The notes beneath the pieces were generated by a model. That model was not told the DNA's origin. It was given only the letters and a program-made list of their open reading frames with translations, and did no database searches. DNA of 64,000 bases from assembly GCF_024460775.1 (NCBI RefSeq), contig NZ_JANFYZ010000015.1:1-64000 (forward strand), written 5' to 3'. Every line of letters begins with the position of its first letter. Position 1 is the first letter of the stretch. Made by a program: the position numbers and the translations under genes. Source of the DNA: Desulfovibrio desulfuricans. Lineage in GTDB: Bacteria > Desulfobacterota > Desulfovibrionia > Desulfovibrionales > Desulfovibrionaceae. Positions 43,224 through 51,295 of the stretch are shown piece after piece.

Positions 43224-44771
43224 TTAAAAAGGCCAGGCTGCGGCGGGGTTCCACACGGGCATGCCGAGCAGCGCGTACCAGGGGGCCATGATGCAGACGC
43301 CGTAGGCAATGGCGATAAGCACGGCCACAGAACCCACCTTGGCGTAATCAGAGGTAGAGAAAGTTTCTGTGCTGTGGGCGATGACGGCGGCGGTAATCTG
43401 CGTGGGCAGCAGGTAGGCGAACGTATCCGTATCGCACACCAGCAGGGTAAAGGCCACGGGGTGCAGCCCAAGCTTGGGCGCCATGGCAAATACCACCGGG
43501 GCAAGCATGGCCACGGCAGCCACGTTGGAGAGCATGCCAAGGCGGATAATGTGCGTGCCCACCATCATGGTCAGCACTGTCTGCCACCAGTTCATGCCCA
43601 CAACCATGCTGTGGATGTGGTCGGCAAGCCACTGGGCCACGCCAGCCTGGGTCATGGCGGTGGTCATGGTCATTGCGCCGCCCAGCAGCAAGAATGTGCC
43701 CCATATGGTCTTTTGCTGCACGGCCTTCCATGAGCAGGGCATCATGCCGGGGGCAAAAAGCACCATCATACCAACAAGACCGATAACGCCCAAAGGCTGG
43801 CGGTGCAGTTCATAAATAAAGCTGCCCTTGCCCGTCACAAACATGAATCCGACCAGCAGAAAAATGCCCAGCAGGGTTTTTTCCGCCATGCTCATGGGGC
43901 CAAGTTCTTTGTAGCTTTTTTCAATGGTGGCGGAGCCGCCCGCAATGGAAACGCAGTTGGTCTTGAAGTAGTAGCGCGTCCACCAGTTGGTCAGCACAAA
44001 CATCCCCAGATACGGGAACTGCAGGAGCATCCAGTTGAGAAAGTTGATGTTGGTGAAGCCGTTTTTTTCAAAAATACCCACCAGAATCATGTTGGGCAGG
44101 TGGGCGGTCATGATGAACATGCCGCAGATCATGGAGCCGTAAACCAGAGACTGGATGACAAGGGCCTTTTTTGCGGCGCGTTCTTCGGGCGTATCACCCA
44201 GCAGATTGCAGATGCCCTGCACCACGGGCAGCAGGGTGGCGGCGCGGGCGTTTGCCGCAGGCACCAGAAAGCCCAGAACAATATTTACAAAGAACATGCC
44301 CCAGATAACCCGGCATACGGACGAAGCCTTGAAACGGGCCAGAATGCCCAGAGCGATGCGGCGGTCAAGGCCAATGAGCTGCATGACCGCTGCCACCATA
44401 AAGGCAAACAGGCACAGCCAGATAACGTGGTCGGTGAATCCGGCAAAGATGGTAGCCATGGGCGGCTTGCCGTTGTTCCAGGGCAGGGCCTGGGTGATCA
44501 GCAGCATGGTGGGAATGGAAATGCCTGTCACGCCTGCGGGCATGGCCTCGCTGACCCACATGATGCTGGCCCATACCACAATGCCGAGAACGGCCATGCC
44601 GTTGTGCGTCAGCCCGTCAAAAGCGGGGATCACAGTCCACAGCAGAAAAAACGCAACCCATGCCAGGGCAAAACCCGTGAAAGCGCGCAGGGGATTTTTG
44701 CCCCTATTACGAATATTTTCACAAAGATAGCCCAAAAAAGACCGCCCTGCGGCGGAAGAAACCTGAGTCAT
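43224..44771 (-). CDS. DASS-type anion:sodium symporter
   Basis: A 515-residue transporter with roughly a dozen hydrophobic segments. It belongs broadly with SLC13/DASS-like permeases: AVLGIVVWASIMWVSEAMP, GFLVPAANARAATLLPVV and MLSNVAAVAMLAPVV occupy the places of the family's paired substrate motifs, but the classic SNT and TPPN boxes are altered. It differs clearly from the transporter at 23048-24400. It is the first gene of the AprA/B-like unit, 30 bases upstream of the AprA-like start, so its cargo is probably that enzyme's substrate. The ribosome site (GGGTAGGT) is modest. A 9-bp inverted repeat lies upstream. Confidence 0.82.
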   Translation of the reverse strand: MTQVSSAAGRSFLGYLCENIRNRGKNPLRAFTGFALAWVAFFLLWTVIPAFDGLTHNGMAVLGIVVWASIMWVSEAMPAGVTGISIPTMLLITQALPWNNGKPPMATIFAGFTDHVIWLCLFAFMVAAVMQLIGLDRRIALGILARFKASSVCRVIWGMFFVNIVLGFLVPAANARAATLLPVVQGICNLLGDTPEERAAKKALVIQSLVYGSMICGMFIMTAHLPNMILVGIFEKNGFTNINFLNWMLLQFPYLGMFVLTNWWTRYYFKTNCVSIAGGSATIEKSYKELGPMSMAEKTLLGIFLLVGFMFVTGKGSFIYELHRQPLGVIGLVGMMVLFAPGMMPCSWKAVQQKTIWGTFLLLGGAMTMTTAMTQAGVAQWLADHIHSMVVGMNWWQTVLTMMVGTHIIRLGMLSNVAAVAMLAPVVFAMAPKLGLHPVAFTLLVCDTDTFAYLLPTQITAAVIAHSTETFSTSDYAKVGSVAVLIAIAYGVCIMAPWYALLGMPVWNPAAAWPF

Positions 44772-44792
44772 ATACCTACCCCACGATAAAAG

Positions 44793-44822
44793 AGTGTCAG
44801 TACGCGCGTGGGCACTGACACT
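44793..44822. promoter_or_regulatory. Inverted repeat upstream of the DASS/AprA-like unit
   Basis: Arms AGTGTCAGT (44793-44801) and ACTGACACT (44814-44822), perfect 9 bp with a 12-base spacer, 22-51 bases upstream of the transporter start. It may be a regulator site or a leader-RNA hairpin. The spacing does not fit the usual Crp/Fnr site (arms separated by about six bases). Confidence 0.5.
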
Positions 44823-44968
44823 AGGTTAGTTTGCTCTTCCATTCCATGTGCTGGATGATAATTCGGAGAAAAATATTTTGGCTTGTCTGTAGGCTTTGCG
44901 GTAATTTTTAAGGCTGAGCATACCTCTGTGGATAATGACAACTTACTGAATTGCTATGTAAATACGGC

Positions 44969-45011
44969 AAAAAAATGGAGCAGCCCGCACCATGTGCTCC
45001 GGCTGCTCCAT
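44969..45011 (-). terminator. Bidirectional terminator after mqnA
   Basis: Stem ATGGAGCAGCC (44975-44985) and GGCTGCTCCAT (45001-45011) with a 15-base loop. A T run follows on both strands (A run at 44969-44975; T run from about 45017). For the minus strand it ends the mqnA transcript. Confidence 0.85.
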
Positions 45012-45074
45012 GCCGATTTTTTTTTTGCCCTGCGGCAAAAATTTTTTCAGGTGAAAAATACCCGCGGCGCAAAA

Positions 45075-45926
45075 TTAGAGTTTGAAAAACTCCAGAGCCG
45101 GAGCCTTGGCGATCATGCCCGCATCTGCCAGCATTTGATAAAAAAGGCTCAAGCCGCGCTGTTCTTCCTCGCCCAGGGTGTAAACAAGGCCCTTGCTGTA
45201 GTAGAAGGCCAGCTCCTCGCGCGAGAGGGGGCAGCCGTGGGCCGTGAGGTCGAGGATGACGTCCATGTGCCCAAGGCCCCAGTCGCGGCCCTGTCGCAGC
45301 AGCGCGCCAGGGTCGCTGGTAAAGAGCTTTGCCTCGGCGGCGGCGCGGCTGACCACCCACAGGCCGAAAATAAAGGGCAGGCCCGTCCAGTCGCGCCACG
45401 CCTCAGCCAGATCAAGACGGTGCGGATACTCGGGATGGTTGCGCAGGCGCAGGGCTTCATCGCCAATGGCCAGAAAGGCCACGGGCGGGTTTTTGCCGCG
45501 CAGGGCCGGGGTCACCTGTCCGGTGGTGAATGTGACGTTGAGCTTGAACCTGTCGCGCATGATGAGGCGCAGCAGGGCCACCGAGGTATGTGTTTCGCCG
45601 CTGATGAGGATTTCCTGCCCTTCAAGCTGTTCAAAGGGCACGCGCGAGAGCAGCAGCACGCTCATGACCGGGCCGTGGGAGCCGATGGAGAGGTCTTCCA
45701 CAAGCTGGTAGCGCTCCGGGCGGCTGGCGTATTCAAAACACGAGCAGGACGAAACGTGCAGTTCGCCGCGCGCCATCATGGTGTTGAGCAGGGCTGGCGG
45801 GCCGGAAACAAGCTCGTAATCGTGGGGCAGAATGCCAGCTTCCAGCGGATGATAGATGGGCAGTACGTTGAGATAGCCAATGCGGCCCATGCGCAGTACT
45901 GGGGGCGTTTTTTTTTGCTCGGTCAT
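45075..45926 (-). CDS. mqnA: Chorismate dehydratase
   Basis: A 283-residue protein of the MqnA family, with a periplasmic-binding-protein fold but no signal peptide. It converts chorismate to 3-enolpyruvylbenzoate, the first step of the futalosine menaquinone route. MGRIGYLNVLPIYHPLEAG, the SSCSCFEYASRPERY segment and LAIGDEALRL are family-like. ATG 45926 is preferred over an upstream frame start because the homologous part begins there. Upstream mqnC is separated by 117 bases that contain a terminator-like hairpin, so its transcription may be partly independent. Confidence 0.9.
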   Translation of the reverse strand: MTEQKKTPPVLRMGRIGYLNVLPIYHPLEAGILPHDYELVSGPPALLNTMMARGELHVSSCSCFEYASRPERYQLVEDLSIGSHGPVMSVLLLSRVPFEQLEGQEILISGETHTSVALLRLIMRDRFKLNVTFTTGQVTPALRGKNPPVAFLAIGDEALRLRNHPEYPHRLDLAEAWRDWTGLPFIFGLWVVSRAAAEAKLFTSDPGALLRQGRDWGLGHMDVILDLTAHGCPLSREELAFYYSKGLVYTLGEEEQRGLSLFYQMLADAGMIAKAPALEFFKL

Positions 45927-45984
45927 GGGGCGGATTACCTTTTGCCAGGGGCAAAGCCGATGGACGAGATTTGAATGTGCGGCC

Positions 45985-46018
45985 AAAACGCGTTTCCGGG
46001 GGCGAACCCCCGGAAACG
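45985..46018 (-). terminator. Terminator-like hairpin between mqnC and mqnA
   Basis: Perfect 12-bp stem CGTTTCCGGGGG (45991-46002) and CCCCCGGAAACG (46007-46018) with a CGAA tetraloop; on the minus strand CGTTTTGG follows, giving a short T4 tract. It may cut transcription between mqnC and mqnA. Confidence 0.65.
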
Positions 46019-46043
46019 TGGAATTAACAGTGCGTCGGAAGCC

Positions 46044-47174
46044 TTACACTTCAGGCTGGGGAACCACGGGCGTGTAATCCATGGTGCGCTGCACAGGGGT
46101 AAAGCCCGCCGTGCGGATGACCTTGTGGATGTCGCTGCGATCCATGCGGAAGGAAACCCCGGCTGCGGCCACCACGTTTTCTTCAATCATCAGCGAGCCG
46201 AAGTCGTTGGCGCCGTAGAACAGGGCCAGTTGGGCCACCTGCGGTCCCATGGTCACCCACGAGGCCTGGATGTTGGCGATATTGTCCAGCACCAGACGCG
46301 AGACTGCCAGCAGGCGCAGGTATGCGGGCGCGGGCAGCGGGTCGACGTCGATGCGCGTGTGCGCTGGCTGGAATGTCCACGGAATAAAGGCCGTGAAGCC
46401 GTGGGTGCGGTCCTGCACCTCGCGCACGGCAAAGAGGTGATCCAGCCTGTGAGCGGGTTCTTCTTCATGGCCGAACATCATGGTGGCGGTGGTGCGCAGG
46501 CCCAGCTTGTGGGCTTCTTCCATAACGCCGAGCCATTGCTCGGCAGTGCATTTGTTGGGCGAAACCTGGGCGCGTACGCCCGTGTGCAGAATCTCCGCGC
46601 CGCCACCGGGCAGGGAGTGCAGGCCAGCTTCTTTCAGGCGGCGCAGCACTTCCGTAACGGAAAGACCGAATTTTTCAGCCCAGAAGAAGATCTCCGGTGG
46701 CGAAAAGGCGTGGATGTGCAGTTGCGGCCATGTGGCCCGCATCCAGCGCAGCAGGTCTTCGTACCATTCCAGCGGCAGGTCGGGGTGATGCCCGCCCTGG
46801 AGCAGCACCTGGGTACCGCCGAGGGCAAGAGTCTCCTCGATTTTCTGCGCCATTTCCTCTCGGCTGATGACGTAGCCGCCGTCCTGATCGGGCGCGCGGA
46901 AAAAGGCGCAGAAGCGGCAGGCGCACACGCACACGTTGGAATAGTTGATGTTGCGGTCGCCCACGTAGGTGACAATGGGCTCAGGGTGCAGACGCAGTCG
47001 CATGGCATGGGCCAGTTGGGCAAGCGTGTGCAGGCTGGCCTTGTAGTACAGGGCTTCGGCGGCGGCGCGGTCAAGGCGCTGACCACTGGCGGCAAGGGCT
47101 GCGGCCTGGCGCACGTCTTCAAATTCTGCGCCCTGTTCGTCAAAGGGGCTGTGCGCGGGGAAAAACGTACTCAC
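46044..47174 (-). CDS. mqnC: Cyclic dehypoxanthinyl futalosine synthase
   Basis: A 376-residue radical SAM enzyme of the futalosine menaquinone route that cyclises dehypoxanthine futalosine. The cluster motif Cx3CxxC lies in VCVCACRFC, followed by LLQGGHHPDLPLEWYEDLL, AFSPPEIFF and LPGGGAEIL. These blocks, notably QGG and SPPEI, distinguish it from MqnE. Its ATG overlaps the mqnE stop by four bases (ATGA). A hairpin follows its stop. Confidence 0.94.
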   Translation of the reverse strand: MSTFFPAHSPFDEQGAEFEDVRQAAALAASGQRLDRAAAEALYYKASLHTLAQLAHAMRLRLHPEPIVTYVGDRNINYSNVCVCACRFCAFFRAPDQDGGYVISREEMAQKIEETLALGGTQVLLQGGHHPDLPLEWYEDLLRWMRATWPQLHIHAFSPPEIFFWAEKFGLSVTEVLRRLKEAGLHSLPGGGAEILHTGVRAQVSPNKCTAEQWLGVMEEAHKLGLRTTATMMFGHEEEPAHRLDHLFAVREVQDRTHGFTAFIPWTFQPAHTRIDVDPLPAPAYLRLLAVSRLVLDNIANIQASWVTMGPQVAQLALFYGANDFGSLMIEENVVAAAGVSFRMDRSDIHKVIRTAGFTPVQRTMDYTPVVPQPEV

Positions 47175-48310
47175 TGGCGCGCCTCCGTGGATTCGTCGTT
47201 CAGGGTATTGAAGGTGGCGTTGCGGCGCACCGGGGTAAAGCCCGATTCGCGGATAAGGTGCTCCAGCTCCTCAATGGTCATGCCCTGGGCGGACTGCGAG
47301 CCCGCCATGTGGCCGATGCGCTCTTCAATGATGGTGCCGTCCAGATCGTCCGCGCCGTACCACAGGGCCACGGGGGCCAGCTTGGGGGCCATCATGATCC
47401 AGTAGGCCTTGAGGTGGGGGATGTTGTCGAGCATGAGGCGCGAAACAGCCACGGTGCGCAACTGATCCAGCCCGCGCTGGGGGCCCACCTTGTCTTCCGG
47501 CAGCTTGAGGCGGCTGTGATCCGTAAGGAAGGGCAGGGGGATAAAGCAGGTAAAGCCGCCGCTTTTGTCCTGCTGCTCGCGCAGACGGCAGAGGTGGTCG
47601 ATGCGGTGCTCGTATGATTCGATATGCCCGAACAGCATGGTGCAGTTGGTAACAATGCCAAGACTGTGAGCTTCGCCCTGAATGCGCAGCCATGCCTTGG
47701 CATCGGCCTTGTGCGGGCAGATCTGCGGGCGCAGCTCTTCATCAAAAATTTCCGCGCCGCCGCCGGGCATCATCACAAGGCCCGCGTTCTGCAGGCGTTT
47801 GAGCACCTCAAGGGTGCTGATGCCTTCAAGGTGCGCAAAATGCTCAATCTCTACGGCGGTAAAGGCCTTGACCGGCAGGTTGGGGTTAAAGGCCCGCACC
47901 GCGCGGATCATGTCTTCAAACCAGGCGAGGGGGCGCGTGGGGTGGCAGCCGCCCACAATGTGCAGCTCGTCCAGATGCAGGGGGGTCGCGTCTGCGGCGC
48001 GCAGACGGGCCAGCACGTCATCGAGGCTCATGGCAAACGCGCCCGGCTCGTCCTCCCTGTCGCGGCGGAAGGCGCAAAAGGTGCAGCCGTTGACGCACAC
48101 ATTGGTATAGTTGATCTGCCGGTTGACCACATAAAAGGCCTTGTGCCCGTGCAGGCGGCAGCGCACGTGCAGGGCAAGCGCGCCCACGGCGGTAATATCG
48201 GGGCAGTTGAACAGTGTCAGCCCGTCTTCGGGCGAAAGCCGCTCCCCGGAGAGCACCTTTTCGCGGATAGACGAAAGGCCCAGTGCGGCGTAGTATGTTG
48301 CGTCTAGCAT
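47171..48310 (-). CDS. mqnE: Aminodeoxyfutalosine synthase
   Basis: A 379-residue radical SAM enzyme that joins 3-enolpyruvylbenzoate and SAM to form aminodeoxyfutalosine. The motif VCVNGCTFCAF gives Cx3CxxC; IVGGCHPTRPLAWFEDM, KAFTAVEIEHFA and MPGGGAEIF mark it as MqnE. I start at ATG 48310 (family-like MLDATYY), with GGA about 8 bases upstream; a TTG 30 bases earlier is possible. It is the first gene of a minus-strand set with mqnC and mqnA, and mqnD is divergent 84 bases away. Confidence 0.94.
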   Translation of the reverse strand: MLDATYYAALGLSSIREKVLSGERLSPEDGLTLFNCPDITAVGALALHVRCRLHGHKAFYVVNRQINYTNVCVNGCTFCAFRRDREDEPGAFAMSLDDVLARLRAADATPLHLDELHIVGGCHPTRPLAWFEDMIRAVRAFNPNLPVKAFTAVEIEHFAHLEGISTLEVLKRLQNAGLVMMPGGGAEIFDEELRPQICPHKADAKAWLRIQGEAHSLGIVTNCTMLFGHIESYEHRIDHLCRLREQQDKSGGFTCFIPLPFLTDHSRLKLPEDKVGPQRGLDQLRTVAVSRLMLDNIPHLKAYWIMMAPKLAPVALWYGADDLDGTIIEERIGHMAGSQSAQGMTIEELEHLIRESGFTPVRRNATFNTLNDESTEARQ

Positions 48311-48394
48311 ATCTGAATCCTGTGCATGGATTGGGGGCAAAATGCCGCTCGCAGATTAAGCCCCGCCGCCGCACACTGTCAACGTGAGGGAAAA

Positions 48395-49240
48395 ATGTCT
48401 GCCTTGCCGCCGCCAAATCTGTCATTCGGTCTTTCGCCCTGCCCCAACGATACCTATATTTTTCATGCCATGCTGCACGGGCTGGTGCCTGTTCCTGCGC
48501 CCATCACCCCGCATATGGCAGATGTGGAAGAACTGAACAACCTTGCCCGGCAAAAGGCGCTGGACGTCACCAAGATGTCGCTTGGCGCAACCACCGAGAT
48601 CATGCAGGATTATGCCCTGATGTCTTCGGGCGCGGCCCTTGGCTGGGGCTGCGGCCCCCTTGTGGTGGCGCGTAAAAACCTCAAGCCCGAAGACTGGCGC
48701 AATGCCACTGTGGCCGTGCCCGGCCTGCTGACCACGGCCAACCTGCTGCTGACCCTGCACGGCGGTTTCCAGGGGCCGCGCAAAGAAATGCTGTTCAGCG
48801 ACGTTATGTCTGCCGTAAGCAACGGCGAGGCTGATCTTGGCCTGATCATCCACGAGGGGCGCTTTACCTATGCGCGTCAGGGACTTGTAAAACTGCTTGA
48901 TCTGGGGCAGTGGTGGGAGGCGGAGTTTTCTCTGCCGCTGCCGCTGGGGGCCATTGCCGTGCGGCGCGACCTGTCCATACCCCTGGCCCGGCGCGTGCAG
49001 AATACCATTACTGCCAGCCTGGCTTACGCCAACGCGCACCCCGATGATTCGCGCGAATTTATCCGATCACATGCGCAGGAAATGGAAGAAAGCGTCACCA
49101 GCGCCCACATCAAGACCTTTGTGACGGATTTCAGCCTTGATCTCGGCCCGGCGGGGCGTACGGCTATTGAAGCCCTTGTGGGGCGTGCCGCGGATATCAT
49201 GGGCAAGCCCCTGCCTTCTGAAGGGCTGTTTTTGCGCTAG
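48395..49240 (+). CDS. mqnD: 1,4-dihydroxy-6-naphthoate synthase
   Basis: A 281-residue MqnD-type enzyme that opens cyclic dehypoxanthine futalosine to 1,4-dihydroxy-6-naphthoate. LSFGLSPCPNDTYIFHAML is the characteristic start, with DVTKMSLGATTEIM and the IHEGRFTY segment (conserved histidine) following. ATG 48395 has GTGAGGG upstream; the longer frame overlaps mqnE and lacks likeness. mqnB and the final prenylation and methylation enzymes are not in the window. Its stop codon touches the left end of the 49239-49550 element. Confidence 0.94.
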   Translation: MSALPPPNLSFGLSPCPNDTYIFHAMLHGLVPVPAPITPHMADVEELNNLARQKALDVTKMSLGATTEIMQDYALMSSGAALGWGCGPLVVARKNLKPEDWRNATVAVPGLLTTANLLLTLHGGFQGPRKEMLFSDVMSAVSNGEADLGLIIHEGRFTYARQGLVKLLDLGQWWEAEFSLPLPLGAIAVRRDLSIPLARRVQNTITASLAYANAHPDDSREFIRSHAQEMEESVTSAHIKTFVTDFSLDLGPAGRTAIEALVGRAADIMGKPLPSEGLFLR

Positions 49241-49550
49241 GGGCTGTTTCTAAATAATTCTTTTGGCCAACTGGCTGCGTCAAAAGGCCATTTTTTACTC
49301 CAGTCATGTACCGTAAGCGCTGCTGTCTTCGCGGCAGCCGTTGCCCGAAGGGCCTACGGATGGCGACAGCGATTGCAACGATGAAACCGTGTCGTTACGC
49401 GTGCTGTCTTTAAGCGTAGTTTCCTGCGTCACAACGCTTGAAGCATCCGTAGCTTCCTTTGTCGCAACGGCTAAAGCGAGTACACTCCTTTCGTAAAAAA
49501 GCCTTTTTCCTTGCCCTTGGCACAAAATCATTTATTTAGAGACAACCCCT
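49239..49550. mobile_element. 312-bp element with imperfect terminal inverted repeats (MITE-like)
   Basis: The left end AGGGGCTGTTTCTAAATAA (49239-49257) and the reverse complement of the right end, AGGGGTTGTCTCTAAATAA, agree at 17 of the first 19 bases, and weaker likeness extends about 10 bases inwards. No transposase frame is inside; a 75-codon frame there looks non-coding. The inside is rich in short semi-repeated words. The ends resemble those of insertion sequences, so a non-autonomous (MITE-like) element or decayed IS is likely. No target duplication is clear. It abuts the mqnD stop codon. The remaining bases to the MATE gene (49551-49734) hold nothing I can support. Confidence 0.55.
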
Positions 49551-49734
49551 GAAGCAGGTTACGAATGAAATGAGTTAACTGCTCTAGCCAGGCAGGGCAA
49601 ACCCGGCCCGTAACTCTTTTGCCTCTCCATGTTTCGCGCGTTGCGGCGCGGACGGAACACATTTTACCCCGGACTCTTCCGGCTTGCTCTGGCGCTGGCC
49701 CTGACGCCCGCCACGGATCACCTGCGAGAACCCT

Positions 49735-51141
49735 ATGTTTGAAAAAATATTCTCTCTTTCCGAGGCTCGCCGTTTTTATGCGGTGGGTCTGCCCATCTTC
49801 ATCGCCCAGCTCTCGCAAACGGGCATGACCTTTGCCGATACAGCCATGAGCGGGCTTTACAGCGCCCAGGCTCTGGCCGCGGTGGCCGTTGCGGGTTCCA
49901 TATGGGCCCCTGTGGCCTTGCTTGGCATTGGCTGCCTGCTGGCGCTCTCTCCCCTGAGCGCGCAATTTGTTGGCTCAGGACGGCCTGATCGCGCGGCGCA
50001 CCTGCTGCGGCAGGGCCTGTGGCTTACCCTGGCCATGAGCGTTGTGCTGGTGGGCTTTTATTATGCCATCTCGTTCCATCTGGAGCTTTTTGGGCTTGAG
50101 CCCGCGCTTGCAGACATGGCAGGGGCCTACCTGCGCGCCATCATGTGGGGTTTGCCGGGATTTCTGCTTTTTGTGAACCTGCGCAGCTTTCTTGAGGGCT
50201 TTTCCCGCACTCGTCCCGCCATGGTCATAGGCCTGCTCGGGCTGGCGCTTAATGTTCCCTGCAACTACGTGTTCATTTACGGCAAGTTCGGTTTGCCGGA
50301 GCTTGGCGGCGTGGGCTGCGGCGTGGCCTCTGCCATCAGCTTCTGGTTTATGGGCCTGTGCATGCTGTATTATCTGCGCCGCGACCCGCAGTATAAATGC
50401 CTGGGGCCGCTGTTTGCGCCTCTGTTCCGTGGCGGCAGCGCAGAAGAGCCGCGCTTTGACGGGGCGCTGGTCTTGCGGGTGTTCCGCATTGGCTTTCCCG
50501 GCGCGCTGGCCCTGTTTTTTGAAGTTTCGCTCTTTGCCCTCAGTGCCATTTTGCTGGCTCCTTTGGGTACGGTCATGGTGGCTGGGCATCAGATTGCCCT
50601 TAACTTTGGGGCGCTGGTGTTCATGGTGCCGCTTTCCATCAGCATGACGGCCACCATACGCGTTGGCCGCTACCTTGGGGCGCAGCAGGCCGAGCGCGCT
50701 AAAATTGTGGCCCGCACGGCCCTGACCCTGAGCGTTGTTTTTGCGTTGCTCATTGCTACCCTTACCGTGCTGTTCCGGCATAGTATTGTGGCCATTTATA
50801 CCCAGGATGCGGCAGTGGCCGCCCTGGCCATGCAGCTCCTGCTCTACCAGGCCGCCTATCAGATTGTGGACGGCTTGCAGGTGACGGGCATAGGCATTCT
50901 GCGCGGGCATAATGATACGCGGATTATTTCTGTCATCTGCTTTGCAGCCTACTGGATTATCGGGCTGCCCTTGGGTTTTGCCCTGGCGCGTACAAATCTT
51001 CTGGTCCCCTCAATGGGGGCGGCGGGCTTTTGGATTGCCTACATCGTGGCCCTGGGATTCGGTGCGGCATGCTACCTCTGGCGGGTGCGGCATCTGCACT
51101 CGCTCACAACCGAAGACATGCTCCAGCGCGTGAAGCGTTAG
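49735..51141 (+). CDS. MATE family multidrug/sodium antiporter
   Basis: A 468-residue membrane exporter of the MATE family with about twelve hydrophobic helices in two halves. GLPIFIAQLSQTGMTFADTAMSG and the second-half counterpart VMVAGHQIALNFGALVFMVPLSISMTATIRVGRYLGA (residues spread over about 275-315) are NorM-type signatures. It should export cationic compounds using sodium or protons. The start at 49735 has only a weak ribosome site. The converging receiver/TPR gene shares the intergenic hairpin downstream. Confidence 0.93.
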   Translation: MFEKIFSLSEARRFYAVGLPIFIAQLSQTGMTFADTAMSGLYSAQALAAVAVAGSIWAPVALLGIGCLLALSPLSAQFVGSGRPDRAAHLLRQGLWLTLAMSVVLVGFYYAISFHLELFGLEPALADMAGAYLRAIMWGLPGFLLFVNLRSFLEGFSRTRPAMVIGLLGLALNVPCNYVFIYGKFGLPELGGVGCGVASAISFWFMGLCMLYYLRRDPQYKCLGPLFAPLFRGGSAEEPRFDGALVLRVFRIGFPGALALFFEVSLFALSAILLAPLGTVMVAGHQIALNFGALVFMVPLSISMTATIRVGRYLGAQQAERAKIVARTALTLSVVFALLIATLTVLFRHSIVAIYTQDAAVAALAMQLLLYQAAYQIVDGLQVTGIGILRGHNDTRIISVICFAAYWIIGLPLGFALARTNLLVPSMGAAGFWIAYIVALGFGAACYLWRVRHLHSLTTEDMLQRVKR

Positions 51142-51210
51142 AGCGGCATCATCGCCTTATCCCGACGTGCCAGAACATCTTTTTCTGCGGTCGGGCACCA
51201 GTATGAGCGT

Positions 51211-51250
51211 AAAAAGAGGCGCAGGCGGGCAAAGCCCGCCTGCGCCTCTT
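51211..51250 (-). terminator. Terminator between the MATE and receiver/TPR genes
   Basis: Perfect 17-bp stem AAGAGGCGCAGGCGGGC (51214-51230) and its complement (51234-51250) with an AAA loop; on the minus strand five T follow. It serves the minus-strand gene and may also slow plus-strand read-through from the MATE gene. Confidence 0.85.
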
Positions 51251-51295
51251 CAATACTGGTACGCTGGAGAAGAAATACCGTCAGGCCTTTAGCTG

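Larger units (their letters stand above)
44772..45074. other. 303-bp region between the transporter and mqnA
   Basis: Contains the control region of the minus-strand DASS/AprA-like unit, with an inverted repeat at 44793-44822, and the terminator of mqnA at 44969-45011. A second short hairpin, TTTTTGCC / GGCAAAAA, is at 45022-45041. No gene is supported. Confidence 0.45.

Noticed and set aside
41346-43733. A 795-codon plus-strand frame opposite the AprA/B-like genes
   Set aside because: Antisense shadow of high-GC coding sequence; composition is rich in Gly, His and Ala and matches no family.
44793-44822. Calling the inverted repeat a standard Crp/Fnr binding site
   Set aside because: Arms and spacing do not fit TGTGA-N6-TCACA or TTGAT-N4-ATCAA.
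45975-47405. A 476-codon plus-strand frame opposite mqnC
   Set aside because: Shadow of mqnC; no likeness and no start signal.
49304-49531. A 75-codon frame inside the 312-bp element
   Set aside because: Low-complexity, no ribosome site and no likeness; the element is better seen as non-coding.
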